64,000 nt of DNA, from positions 133,314-197,313 of the forward strand of contig WBMW01005650.1 of NCBI GenBank assembly GCA_013396635.1, given 5' to 3'. Shown in pieces: positions 33,655-46,045 of the stretch. The notes under the pieces are model-generated. The model saw only the letters and a list, made by a program, of their open reading frames with translations. It searched no databases and was not told the DNA's origin. Position 1 is the first letter of the stretch. Each line of letters starts with the position of its first letter. This DNA comes from Penelope pileata (taxonomy: Eukaryota > Chordata > Aves > Galliformes > Cracidae). The position numbers were made by a program, and so were the translations under genes.

Positions 33655-35569
33655 CTGCCTGCAAGGTCTGTGTGAGGAATGTCAACGTTGATTGCACGCG
33701 GTGCCAAATGCCTCCTCCTGCAGCGAAGGGCTGGAGCACTATATTAACTCCGAGTTTGGAGTGGTGGGATCTATTTGTAATTCGTGAGGAAATCCTAGGA
33801 CCTGCTTTTCCTGCTAGAGACTAAATAGAGCTTGTCCTTAAACAATGCTGAAAGGGTTCCCACTGCAAAAACACTTTCTAGTAAATGGGAGATGTAAATT
33901 TAGATCTGGCCCTTCTGATGCTGCTCCTCTGTCGTGGCTCGAGGCGCTGATTGTTTCTATTAGAGTTTGTTAACAATTACAGAACTATGTTTCGGGCTGA
34001 AGAGAGCTATTAATGGCCAACAATGTTGCTACTTCTTTTCCCTTTCCCAATTGCCTTGTTTTATGGCATCCAATGCCTTCCTCTGGTGTGTGTCTGTGTG
34101 TGCGGCCGAGGCTGGGGACAAACAATCCGCTTCCAACTTCCTCTCCCTAGTGGATTGGAGCAGGCTACCTTGCAATGGAAATTTGGGACCGTTTCCTGAA
34201 ATTAGCAGGAAAAATACCAAAAATCTATTTTTTTGTGTGTGTATGTCCTCCTTTTTAGCTGCAGAGTCCTATTCTGGGGCAGGGAGCAGCGTGACTGCAT
34301 GCAGCAGCACACGTACGCACCTATTCCCTCTGCAGTTGCTTAATGTTATCTCCCAAAAATGACCTCAAAAAAAACATCTGTGCCTACCCCTGAGCCAAAC
34401 CCCGTGGCTTCCCAAGAGCTTGCTTTGGGATTTACCAGTGCTACTGGGAGATATCACCTGGTGAAGCCCCTATGGCTGATGGAAAGTGGGATGGTACCAG
34501 CAGAGCATCCTTCCCCGCTGCCGACAATGCAGGCTGCCTCCATGCAGTTGAGAATATTGGCCCAGGAGGGCTTCTTTCACCCCTCTGTGGGCTAGGTGGG
34601 CCCGCAAGCAGAGAGAGAATTCTTTTTGCTGCCTTTGGGCAGAGAACAACAGTTGCAGAAGGGTCAACAGCCCACAGAGAGGTTTGCTCGAAGGTGGAAG
34701 AGGCACCTGGCTCTCCCTGGCCCTCCGAGCTGAAAATTCCTCCCTCCTAACAGGACGCTCTCCAATTATGGTGAGGTTTTATGGAAGCCTTCATAAAGAT
34801 TTTATGGTAATTCCCCTTCCATTTTCCAGGAGGGTCCCACAAAAACCTGTAAACTACACGGCTTCTAAAAATTCAGTTTGATGCAATTGATTTCAGATGG
34901 CTCTGCCAACGGAGTGAGAAGCCACCACTGCCCCTCTCATCCCTCCTGGGCTAACAAGAGAAAGGAGGAAAAGGGCTCAGCCCCAAGTCCTGTCTAACCT
35001 GTTAGTGTACCTATAACACACAGTTTTGCCTAGGGTCTTCCATCTAAGCTCAAATGCCAAAAAAGGAGCATTCAATTGGAATTACGAAACCAGATTTAGT
35101 TTGCTGTTGATTTGGCATTGTTTTATTCATTTCCTGTTGTTGTTGTCTCTTGAAAACCAAGAGGCCAATGTAGGGCAGTGTAGGAGCCACTCTCCAACCC
35201 AAGGGATCCCCAGTAGATGTATGTATGATATATTGAGCAAATGCACCTGGGCCCAGAGCTGCTTTGGGGAAGGTGTAAGAGGAGATTCAGTTGCAAATAG
35301 AGCTGCTAACCAGTGCCTTGTTATATACCAAGGAGCTTCTCATGAAGGGGCAGCCTGGTCTGGAGGTTTAGCGTTGCTTTGGGTTAAGTTACCAAGAAAA
35401 AAGGAAGTAGGTGAAAAACTTTGGATCTCGAGGAGTCAATGGCCCCCAAGGTGGGGTTCGCCCCCAGTGTGGGATCCCTGGGCGGGATGAGGTGTGGCTG
35501 CAGGACACGTGCTTTTGGTGAGGGCACAGAGGGAATATTCACCCTGGCTTGTTTAAGCTCTCCTCCTGC
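33655..35569. other. Unique non-coding DNA, partly enhancer-like
   Basis: 33730-34030 is AT-rich with CpGs (GCTCGAGGCGCTGATTG near 33939) and TTAACAATTACAG, weakly like the conserved-looking blocks. The remainder shows no gene, repeat or RNA that I recognise. Confidence 0.4.
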
Positions 35570-36130
35570 ATTTCTATTCCATTCGAATGATGTTACCTAG
35601 CTGAAGTCAGCGGAGCCGTTCTTTCACTGCAATTTCTGCAAGGCGAAAGCTTTCTTTCCAAAACACATCGAGCGGCCACGCCAACAAGCTCTTAGCAAAA
35701 AAATGCCTTCATCAGTGACCACAAGAACACAGCCTGACCCTAGCGTGGTGGCTGTGCAGGCTGCAGGGCTGGCACGGGCACGCTTTGGTGGGGCTCCATG
35801 CACTGGGTGCCCTGCGGGAGCACTCGGGGCTGCAGACCACGGGGCTCCTCCCGGCTGCGGCTCGGATCGCTCTGGGCGGCCAGGACGTTAATCCCCGGAG
35901 CCTCGGGGCTGCCTACACTAATAAATGAGGCATCGTTTGGAAAGTAGCGAAATTTGGACAGGGCTCGCCTTGGCTCAGCCGGGCTCCTCGCATTCCAAGC
36001 GCGTACAGACCGCTCGTGGAAGATTTATGCATTCAAACAGGAGAATAACCTCCTGCGTATTTATTAACGTGCAACTTGGATATAGCTTTGTTTCCTTCCC
36101 CTCCACACCCTCCGTGTCTATAATTACTGC
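35570..36130. promoter_or_regulatory. Candidate conserved non-coding element with CpG cluster
   Basis: AT words (GAATGATGTTACCTAGC, TGCGTATTTATTAACGTGC) flank a CpG-rich core at about 35760-35910 (CACTCGGGG, CTGCGGCTCGGATCGC, GGGCGGCCAGGACGTTAATC). No reading frame matches a known protein. The combination suggests a regulatory block; this is inference. Confidence 0.33.
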
Positions 36131-36331
36131 AGGGCTGAGCCCTGCCAGCCCCCGGGCCCGAGGTTCCCCAGAGGATGAGTTTTGGGTGTGCACATAATGC
36201 TCCCCTTGCCCAGGTGAGCTCTGTCTCAGCATCGCTGCAAACTCCTTTTCTCCCACTGTCACAGGAAGAGACCTGGCCATGCCATTTCTTCTGCTTGCTT
36301 CTGGCATGAGTGTTTGCTCTTCTTCCTCGTT

Positions 36332-36357
36332 AAAAACAAAACAAAACAAAACAAAAA
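36332..36357. repeat. (AAAAC)n microsatellite
   Basis: About four AAAAC units, ending AAAAACTATAG. Short. Confidence 0.88.
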
Positions 36358-39126
36358 CTATAGCTGTGTGTCCCGATGGTAACTGGGGGCTAGGTGCTAA
36401 AATTCAAGGGATGCAGCTAATGAGCTTCACCAAATCCTTGCTAAAATCAGCGCAGCACCCACACAGCTGCACCTTTTCAGCAGTTTGAGAAGTGATGCCA
36501 CACCAGCAGATCCTCCTGCCCCAGGAATGTGAATATTTTGTTCTTTAAATAACTGGACCTTGGCTAAAATGCTGTGAAAATGAAAGGGAATTGCTGGTTT
36601 CCATGTGTTTGGAACGGAGTCCTGATTAAGCTTTCTTTTTAATTGATTGGAGAAGCTAAATGAAATGTCAGTGTCATGCATTTGCTCAAAAGTCCTGGTG
36701 CTTTTTATTAATTTACACGCTGAGCTTTTGGATCCATCATTCTAATGCAGCCTTGATTGCAGGCATCGGAGCAATTTGTCTTTTAGATCCCCTCCGACAC
36801 AACATTCCCTTCCTGCCGGGCTTACAAAGAATTTAAGGCAGCGTATTCACACCCAGGTTGCATTCCTGCAATGCACAGAGCACAGCTCCAACATTTATTT
36901 ATGGCGTTTTCAACATCCAGAATAGCATCCTGCGACCGTGGGCAGCTTCTCTGCGTGCCCGTTGTGTGCAGAGCTTTGCATTTATCGCTGGGTCCCAGCG
37001 AGGCTGTGGCTGCTCCTTGGAAAAGCTCTGAACTTTTAAAACTACTGCAGGGTGTGGGTGAAGGGAGATCACATGGATATTAGGAATCTGAGAAAAGTAG
37101 AGGAGATTTAAAAAAAAAAAAAGGAGGGGAAAGATATCTTTATGATTAATATAAAATTAAGAGATCAAGAAATATCTCGATAGCTCTTCCTCCCTAGTTT
37201 CCTCGTTAGAATACACTTTCCAGACAGAGCAAAATGGTTTGTTTGAGGGAAATTAGAAATACATTTAGGGCTGCTGGGTTATTTCATTTGTGATTTGCAA
37301 GGAGACATGATCTGAAGTAGAAATGCTGCGTTTTGAGTAGAAAAAGGTGAACTGCAGCATGTAGAAGTGTAAACTAAAGGTTGTGCAGCCAAAGGGAATT
37401 TTTACTGCTTTACAGACAACAGAAAGGGCACAGGGAAGATAACACCCAGACACGGGGATAAAGCACGGAACAAGACCTGGACCTTCCTTGAGCTACAGTG
37501 CTAGTGTGCAGCTGAATTTTCTTTGCTAGTTTCTGTTTAATGCTCTCGGTTTGTCTTCAGCACAGTGCTTTAATAATCCAATAAATCGATCCGTGTCTGC
37601 ATCTGTATGCAGAAATGCGTATGTATTTATGTGTGTTTATGTGATATTTGCTACACATGGGAGATGGTGAATTAGATATTCTAAAATTAGATAACTCGCT
37701 GCTATCAAGAGGAGTTTGGAGCGTGTAACAAGGGTGTAGGTCCCTCCTGTTTCATCCAGAAATAGAAATTTCAACTTGGTCCCTTCTGTTCCAGGGACAG
37801 GTCCCCTATCGCTGTTCTGGGGAGGAATCTGCCATCTCCCTCCTCCAAATCCCAGCTTGAGGGTTAAAAGCCTTCCCCAATCCTCCATCTTCCCTGACAG
37901 CCCCTGGGGAAGCGATAAGCTCCCTGCCTTTCAAAGCCGGGGAGGGATGCGGGAAGAGGAGGCTGCCGAGCCGCATCTGCCCAGGATCCGCATCTCCAGC
38001 AGCATCCCTCAAATCGTAGCTTTTACCCCCAAATCCATCCCAGTGATAAGGGACAGAGCTGGGTGAGTTCCTGCCCCTCTGCAGAGCTCTGTTCGCTGGG
38101 GTCAGCGTTTCATCCCGTTATCTGCCTCTGCGGCAGGGCTGGTTTCACCACGTCCATCCGGTCGTTCTTGCAGGAGAATTCATTTCTGGGTTAAATCCAC
38201 TTGTTATTGGGTGGTTTTTAAATCCTGGGGTTACATAGATAATACATATATTATTTAATACGTTAAATAAAACGATTGAAATTCTTAACATTTCCTCTCT
38301 CCAGAGCAGTTAAAGAGATAGAGGCTTCCCTGAGAGCCTGGAAGTTCAGCTTGGATCTTACTAAATCAGCCACAACCTTATCTACACCTCCCTGGAATTG
38401 CATGATAACAAAATCTTATCGCTCGTGGGTTTACAGCCCAGCAAGGAGAGCCTCTTCTTTCTGCTTCCCCGTTTCCTGCTACTTTTGCTTCCATCGGCTG
38501 ATGCCCCAGCCAGGACCCAAAAATTTTGGAGGACCTCTGAAATTTTGGTCCGCTCTTCTGAAATACAACCACAACCAACACGACAAAATAAAAAAAGTTA
38601 ATTGAAGACTTTCAGACTCAAAAAAACTAATGATCCTTGGGGTCATGTGCTGGGGAAGAGGCAGGTTGACGCTTTTATTTGATCTCAACAGGTTTTTCCC
38701 ATCTGGGGAGACAAGGTTCAAATAAAAACCCCGGACATTTTGAATATGAAATGTTTGGCAAACTCCAGACGTTGAAACATCTGTTTAAATCTGATTTAAA
38801 GCCCTGCTTTCTCCCCTCGCCGCCACCCCCCAGTGCATCTGGGACTGCTTTCTTTCTTATCTCTACAATTCCAATTACAACACCATCATCCCTGCGGTTT
38901 CCCTCTTTGCCATGAAATCGAGTTTTATTTTCCCGACCCCATCACGGTGAAACCAAGCGCCGCAATCCAGATACCGCCGAGGGATGACGGGGGCGGGTGG
39001 GAGAGGAGAAGGCAGCTTCTTGCAAAAAGCTGTGCCAGAGTGGGTTCCAGCCGAAGGTGGGGGTTCGGGGGAGGTGGGAGAAAGCAGCCTATTCCCGCGG
39101 GCTCCAGAAGGGAGCAGTGCTGCTCG
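36358..39126. other. Unique non-coding DNA
   Basis: No gene recognised. AT-rich words occur at 37130-37260 and 38210-38290, with an A run at 37111-37121. CpG-rich, GC-rich sequence at 38935-39126 runs into the gap. The long frames crossing the gap contain unknown residues and are not genes. Confidence 0.45.
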
Positions 39127-39205
39127 NNNNNNNNNNNNNNNNNNNNNNNNNNNNNNNNNNNNNNNNNNNNNNNNNNNNNNNNNNNNNNNNNNNNNNNNNN
39201 NNNNN
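39127..39205. other. Assembly gap (79 N)
   Basis: Seventy-nine Ns separate a GC-rich left flank from a pyrimidine tract. The unread sequence probably includes more of the low-complexity tract. Confidence 0.98.
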
Positions 39206-39380
39206 CTCTTCTCTTCTCTTCTCTCCTCCTGCTCCTCCTCCTCCTTCTCTTTTTTCTTTTTCCTTTTCCTTTTCCTTTTCCTTTTCCTTTTCCTTTTCCT
39301 TTTCCTTTTTTCTTTTCCTTTTTTCTCTCTTTCTTTCTCTCTTTCTCTTTCGTTTTTCTTCTTTCTCCTTTTTCCTATAG
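39206..39380 (+). repeat. Polypyrimidine tract with (TTTTCC)n core
   Basis: CTCTT and CTCCTC units lead into about nine TTTTCC units, then T- and C-rich CTTTCTCTTTC. The plus strand has almost no purines for about 170 bases. It is the mirror of the purine tract at 27.7 kb but on the opposite strand. Peptides rich in F, P, L and S, or K and E, from it are artefacts. Confidence 0.95.
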
Positions 39381-41589
39381 GAGAGACTATAGGGTTTGTC
39401 CTCTGTGCTGAATCTGAGGGGTGAAAGGCTTCAGGAAGAGCAAAACCCATCCAAAGTCCTTACCACACAGCCCTGGAGTCAGGGAAGAGAGAAAGTCCTT
39501 TGCAAGGATGTGATGCTACAGTCCTATATCAGCCAAAGCTGCCACCCCAAAACTGTGAATGCACTCCAGTAAATCTAGACCCACTTTGGTCCTGATTTAC
39601 CCCAGATTTATAGAGGGGAATGGGAATAAGCCAGGGCCAAATATGTCTATAATATATATTCTCCCTTCTCAGTGCCATAATGTGAAAATACTGTTAACAA
39701 AGATCTTTTGAGGGGAGCAGATGGAGTCTGAACCTTGGAGCTGAATCCAGGCGAAAGCTTAATGAGGTCTACAGGAGGTTTACCTAAGTTTGGAACTCAT
39801 AACGGGGTCTTTTATGTGTGCTTCTGCTTGCATGTGCGTGAGCATGTGCCTGCGTGCCTCTGTATACACAGACACATGGAGGTCATCCTTTAAAAAGCTC
39901 CTCGGTTGTTTTAGATAACAAAATAACGTTACCTCACTCTTCCACTGGGAACACTTCAAATGGGGAGGGAAGGACATTTATTTAACTAAGGAAAAGCCGC
40001 AGAAGCCGCGATGGGTGACCACTGTGCATGTGGGCACGAGCGCGGGTGAGAACAGCGACGGGGTTTGTTGCCTCTCTGCCCTGGGAAAGATCTTTAAAGG
40101 AAAAGGGAGTTTAAAAGGATGTGAATCCGTTAAAATGAACTGAAAGGCATCCCAAGCGCAATCTTGAAGAAACTGGAGGTGCATTGTTAATAGCTGGATC
40201 TAATTAATACAAGGCTAGGAGGAGGCAACCCTGAGGAAATGGGGTAAATGGTCTTCAGCTGGGACTATCTATAAATCAGAGCCAGCAACACTAGCAGTAA
40301 CCTTCAGCAGCTTCCTCTGGAGAGGGCCTGTGTCTTCAGGCCAGGCTGTTGGATAGCCAGCATCCTTCACTTCAGCTTTTAATACTTCTGTTTTTTTTCC
40401 CCACAAAGAAAAATTATATATTTGCAATGTTTTGTTGTTGACTGAAAGGAAGCAGAGTGGCACAGACTGCTTTATGCTTTCTCTTTGTTGTATGCTATGT
40501 GTACATTTGCCATCAGATGGAAGGAAAAAGTCACCTCCAGCCAAGAGCCCGTGCAGCCCAAGGCCACCACATCTCAGGTCCATCCATTGGTGTTTGACCA
40601 AAGCCAGGCAAGAGGGAAACACAAGGCCAGGTAACTGCAAAAATCTGTGAGAGGGAAAAAAATAGGTGGATAATCACTTTTCCACTTTCTTATCAGGATG
40701 TCCATTTAATTTTTGAGTGTCCTCTTACCCATCCAAGGCATAACAACTGAAATTCTGCATTTTGCCTAAGGAGCAAAACCAGCAGAGCATCAGAAATTAG
40801 CTAATTTTGTTATAAAAATAATCTTTTATCTGTGCATGACAGAAATATTTATTCAGGAAGGGTACACAGACAGCAGGAGGTCAACGCTCCCACTGCTTGG
40901 CTCAAAGGCTCCATCATGCTCTTTATTTTATTTCTCTTTTCTTTTTCTGACCATTCTCTGCCATAGATATTTATTTTTCCTGAAAAGCATGTCTTGAGTT
41001 TTTTTCACCTCAACACAAACCAATACAACCCAACAGTTGGGTCAAGATTTTTGGCTCACAGTCCAGCTCTGCGCTCAATGTCCCGTACAGATCTGTGTCT
41101 ATAAACAAAAAAGTTCCCTCTGATGCAAGTACAAATTCATGCCTTTGGTTCAAGCTTATGCTGGTTGCAGTTGTTCATACACACTTTCCAAAACTTTCAA
41201 TGAATTAAATGTGTTGAGGACTAGGTAAGATGCTGCAACTCTCTCTATATATTTTAAGCACGGGGCAATGTTATTTTATGCTCTTTTTCCCCATTCCAGC
41301 ACTGAGAGGTGTTGATGCCTCTTCGAATCTCTCCAAACACAACCCCAAAACTCATTGCTTAGAACCACAAAAGTCAGCACTAAGATGCCAAAAGCTGAGC
41401 AAAATCTGTCGTCTCATTACGAAGGAGAGGGAGAAGCCATCCTGGGAGGTGTTGCTGCATCCGCTCGGTGCTCGGTGGGTGATGGAGAGGAGATGGGGAG
41501 GGGACGAAATCTGGGGGACAAGAAAAAAATTCAGGTTGAAAAAGGAAGAAAATCCTCCTGTTTCCCATGAGAAGCTATAAATTTGAAGG
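39381..41589. other. Unique non-coding DNA
   Basis: No gene or retroposon recognised. The purine-rich patch at 41480-41560 is ordinary low complexity. Confidence 0.5.
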
Positions 41590-41900
41590 CTGTGTTTCAA
41601 CATTATTAAAATACTGCCTGCGCCCTAACAAAACACGGCATCTGTCAATGAAGGAACTAAGGAGGATGTTATTAAAATGTTTGCTGTCTCTTTCTATAAA
41701 TTTTCAGCCTGCGTAGTGATATAAGACTTTTAGAGCCCTCTAAGCACCTGTAATAACATTAACCTTTTCATCAAAATGTCCTTTGAGCATATGAAATTAT
41801 GTTTATTTAAATTTTGCAACAGGGTAATGATAAAGTTACTCCTCCATTTTCCTGCTCCTGTTATTTGCACATGAAAAGCCTCTGCCGTGTGAGCCGAGCT
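41590..41900. promoter_or_regulatory. Candidate conserved non-coding element
   Basis: The AT-rich block has ATTATTAAAATACTGCCTGC, GTAATAACATTAACC, CATATGAAATTATG and TTTATTTAAATTTTGC words, plus isolated CpGs (CCTGCGCCC, AACACGGC). It has no repeat signature and no open frame of note. The texture is enhancer-like; not verified. Confidence 0.33.
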
Positions 41901-44084
41901 GGGTGACTGTCCTTAAGGCTCCCCTCTCCCTGCTCTGCTCCCATTGGGTTTTGGGGATGGTGGGACCCATTTTTGCGTCTTGGGAGTGGGAATGAGTGGA
42001 ATGGGCTCAGCAAGAGGCTGCGGCAGGGATGTGAGATGGATGCAGCAGACAGGGATGGGGTGGGATGCTCTCCAGCTGCTTACAAGGTGCTGCTAAATAC
42101 AGTCAGATAAGGGGTTCTGCTTTGTTTTCCTTCTGTTCCAGTTTAACCCTTTACAGACAATTTAGCACCTCTGGGCTATAGGATAACATTGCAAACTGAT
42201 TCCAGCTTGTGGCTCTGATGCAGCAACTGTTTACTTACAGAAAGAAAACAACCCCCTGGGAAACCCCCAATGCTCCCTACCTGCACCGTAGGGACGCACA
42301 AAGGCAATCAGACCTTTCCTCCGTCCATCAACCTATTTCTTTGCCTTGTTGCAAAATGCCACGTCTTGCTGCTAACACACGCCTTGAGTAACGTCAGTGC
42401 AGAAAGAGGGAGTGAAAAGAGGGAGAAAAAAGATCTGCTTTTGATGGACTTAATCTAAGCCCTGCTGAAAGATGTGACTGAATCCCAGCGCTGAGCGTGC
42501 CTGCGTCAGTCACCATCTTCTCGCGTTTCCAACCTCGGCCCCTTTGGTTTCGGGATAGGCTCTGTCGAACTGTTCGCCTTCAGCTCACTGCCAGCTTGCC
42601 CCAGGCTGCACTAAGACCCCATTGTGCTCAGGGCTGTAGAAATCCAGGATAAAAATAACAGCCCTTGCCCCAAAGGTGATTTTTGCAGAGGATCCATCAG
42701 CTCTCCGACTGCGGATGGACGGAAACAGTCGGGGACAGTGGGAGGAAGCGCTCCGTTGATATTAGCGTGATGGGAACAGCAACAATCCAGGCTGCTGTCA
42801 TGTTTTGTTTTATCTTTAAGGCACCACGGTGGTGGAGGGCTTTATGGAGGGGGCTGGAGAGGCTTTGCAGATGTTCGAGGGGACCCCTCGCAGAGGGAGG
42901 AGGGGCCCGGTGGAAATGGGAGGTTTCAGCACTGAGGGAGGAAGGCAGGGATGGAGGTGGGCTTGTGGTGGGTCTGGGGGACAGGTCCTTCACCCCACAG
43001 AGGGTGGGCTGCAAGGTGAGGACAGGTGGCCAATGGCTGATGTGATGGAGGAAAGACGGAGCGTGAGGTGCAGAGGGAAGAGCTGGAAAAAGCCCTTTGC
43101 AATATTCTGCAAAGAGGGGAAGAAATGGAAATGAAAGGATGAGCCCAGCCCAGGGAATAGAGTGCTGCTATGGAGGAGGTGAAGGACTGGCCTTGGCACA
43201 GCTTGTCTGAAGGTGGCCTAGGTACCCTGCACATTGCTTGTGCTTGAGCTTAGAAATATTGCTGTTGTCAAGGAGAGGTGGCCTGGAGAGCTGAGGGCCT
43301 CTGCTGCTGGGACGCTGGGCTCCCTGCTCTCAGAAATGGGTCTGAGAGCTGGGGCAAGTCTAGGGAACCTCTCCTGTGCTCCTTCCAGACCTGCTTCTGC
43401 ACAAATCTGCATGTGTGCAAGCAGACACCTGGCTGGATCGCATTGTGATTCTGCATGTAGATCATTATATTCATCTCCCACCTTAATCTGGAGAATGCTA
43501 CGTCTAAGGGCAGAAGGGAAACACTACCATTTGCTAAGTTTTCCTAGTCCTTTCCTGCACGCATTTCAGTTTCTTTGAGTTTTCTTAAGGTTTAACCACT
43601 TTCATCAAAATTTCGCATTTTACCCACAAAGCACACAGCTGGGGTTCGCCAGGACTGAAAGCCCTGAACACTGCAGAGGAACCACAGTCAAACCCACTGC
43701 ATCTGCAGCTCCTGGGTCTCCTTTTGGCTGAATGAAAGGTGATTGGAGCCTGGGGAGTTCTGATGTTTCAAATGGCAAAATTTGGTTTGAGAGAAGAAGA
43801 TTACAGATAATTTATTATTACTATTGATGTCGTTATTCTTTCTTATTCATTCTTCTTCTTCTTTTTTGGCTTCAGAAGGTCCCCAAAAGTTTATCCTTTA
43901 GGGTAACCCCTACAATCACCGGGATCTGCAGATGAATGTGAATTCATAGGAGTCACTGGGGGCATACTTTGCTCTCTCCAGGAGCAAGCACGTCCCCAAA
44001 CCCTTCCCAGGAAACAGCAATTGTAACTGAGCCTTCCAGCAAAATTTCACAGGGCTTTCTTCCCCAGCAGGATAAAATTAGCCG
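41901..44084. other. Unique non-coding DNA
   Basis: Overlapping frames at 42683-43234 sit in G-rich sequence and match nothing. A short TTC run lies at about 43850-43865. No gene recognised. Confidence 0.5.
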
Positions 44085-44420
44085 AGCTCTCTTGAGATGA
44101 CAGCTAAGAACTCCAGCTTCCCTCAGATGACCTCAATGGAGTCATTTGTAGCTTAAATGACAGACAAACGCAGTAATTAGGTCTATTTAGTAAAGGGGAG
44201 GTGAAAGGTCAAACTACTGGGCAAACTGTCTCCACCGCTTGACTGGGTGACCACGCCGGGGTTTGCAGGAGGTGATGTTTGTACAACAACCTGACACTGG
44301 CAGCAGCCCGCCTGCAGGTCCCTGCTTGGCGGCGAGGCTCCGCTCGCCCCAAATCCTCCTTTCCACTAATAAAACCCTGAACTTCCTCGCTTGTGTCAGA
44401 AGAGATTAGATCCAGAGGAA
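44085..44420. promoter_or_regulatory. Candidate conserved non-coding element with DR1 nuclear-receptor site
   Basis: AGGTGAAAGGTCA at 44209-44221 is a direct repeat of two nuclear-receptor half-sites with one spacer base, the form bound by COUP-TF, HNF4 and RXR heterodimers. Another half-site, TGACCT, lies near 44127. CAGTAATTAGG near 44191 supplies a homeodomain-type core. CpGs persist at 44230-44345. Site identity is by consensus; the regulatory role is inference. Confidence 0.38.
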
Positions 44421-45679
44421 GGAAGTGCTGATGAAAAGATAGGCTATTGCGTGATGGGGTGTGCAGCTTGGGCAGTGAGTGAGGGGGATCCGAGAGGGGT
44501 TAGGAGCATGGGTTGAGTTAAATGGGAAATCACCGACCTTTTTCTGTTCCCTCTTCCTCCCTGGCAATGTTCCCTTCTGTTCTCTGTGCTTATTTGTTTT
44601 CTGAGCATGGTTGTGCTTCGTGTGACTCGATGGTAGGCTCAAGCCACACCTGGCTTTCTCCCTCCTGCTTTGGCTTGGATACCGTGGCATGGGGTTTGTG
44701 CACTGAAAACCAAACATCCCATGCGCATGAAAACATTGGTTTCAGTTCATCCCAAATCTCCAGAAGACCCTTGGACAAAATATTTAATGCAAGTGGCTAT
44801 TTTAGCAGAACATTGCAGCTGTGCTTATCCCTACTGTCTGTCCATCCCTGAGGCTCACAACAAACCCAGTGCCCTTTTATCCACGGGTAATTTGTGAGAT
44901 TTCCCTTTGCTGCTTCATAATCTTGGGGAGCATTGTAGGATTGTCAAATAACAGGGATGCAAAGCAAGAGCTCCATTTTGCATGGCGAGGTGGTAGATCA
45001 CCTCTGCTTTGGTTTTGGATGAACCCAGACAGAATTGCTGTTAAGAAGGCTGTGGGTTCCTTCCCTTCTCTCCAAAACGCTCTGTTTCTGGGTGTTTTTC
45101 TGAGTTTCTTTGGAATTCTTCTTCAATGGTCCGATTCTGCACCTGATCTGTGTGGGGATGGTCCTTAGAAACCCTAACAGGGAAAACACCATGGCCCTTC
45201 CACCTGAGCTCCTGCCCATCTCCTCCAACTACGACCGTAAAATCCCTCCCTGTCGAGGTCTCTTAACCCCTGTCTGCGAGGCCCCGCGGGGAGGTGCCGG
45301 TGATGTCGATGAGAGAAAAGGTCACAAGGAGCCGACGTGGGAGTGAAAAGAAAATTAGAAAACAAACAGAGGGGAGGTGGAAGCACAGCCCGTGCTCAGC
45401 CCCAGCATGGCCAGCCTTCCCCTGCCCTTGAAGTGCAAGGACCCCCCTCTGCTGAAATGGGCTTATCTTCAAAAAGAGCCCTTGCGATGATACAAGAAAG
45501 AGCAGACTTCTCACACCTTGTCTTCGCTTCCCCGAGATGCTATCTGCCCAGAAGTGCCTGTGATCTCAGTCAGACCTCTCTACCTTGCCACTTGCCTTTT
45601 AAGTCTGTTTTGCTAAGGCAGAGACCTTCCCACTTCATCCTTTTCTCCCTCGGTGATGGCGGGTGAGAAGACAGGCGGC
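44421..45679. other. Unique non-coding DNA
   Basis: No gene recognised. Frames on both strands overlap and encode no known domain. Confidence 0.5.
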
Positions 45680-46045
45680 ATTTCTGATGCACCGGGGGAG
45701 CGGTAAATGTCATTCCAGAGCCTTTCTTTTGTATATTTTCTCATGGACGGATTAGTTTGTTTAAAGGGCATCTCCTATTTAACACCTCATTGAGCAAAAA
45801 ACACGTATGGACAAGATTTTTTAAAGTGGCTGCTTATAGTGAGCTTAAAGTCCACACAGAGTGCCTTAACAACTGGTGTCACCATCTCAAGCCCTGATCA
45901 CACAGGAGTTGGGCTCTGGCTGAGTCATGAAACTTGCTTGTTCTATAATGATATGATCTATATTTTCCCACTGTTCTTCCATCCAAAACCGGACAAATCA
46001 TGACATTCTAGATGAATATTCAGGGTGTGAGTAAATAATCCAAAA
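45680..46045. promoter_or_regulatory. Candidate conserved non-coding element
   Basis: Unique AT-rich sequence shows GAGCGGTAAATGTCATTCC, GGACGGATTAGTTTGTTTAA, CACGTATGGACAAG and ATAATGATATGATC words with a few CpGs. GGATTAG is a bicoid/OTX-type core. No frame or repeat explains it. Inference from texture. Confidence 0.3.
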
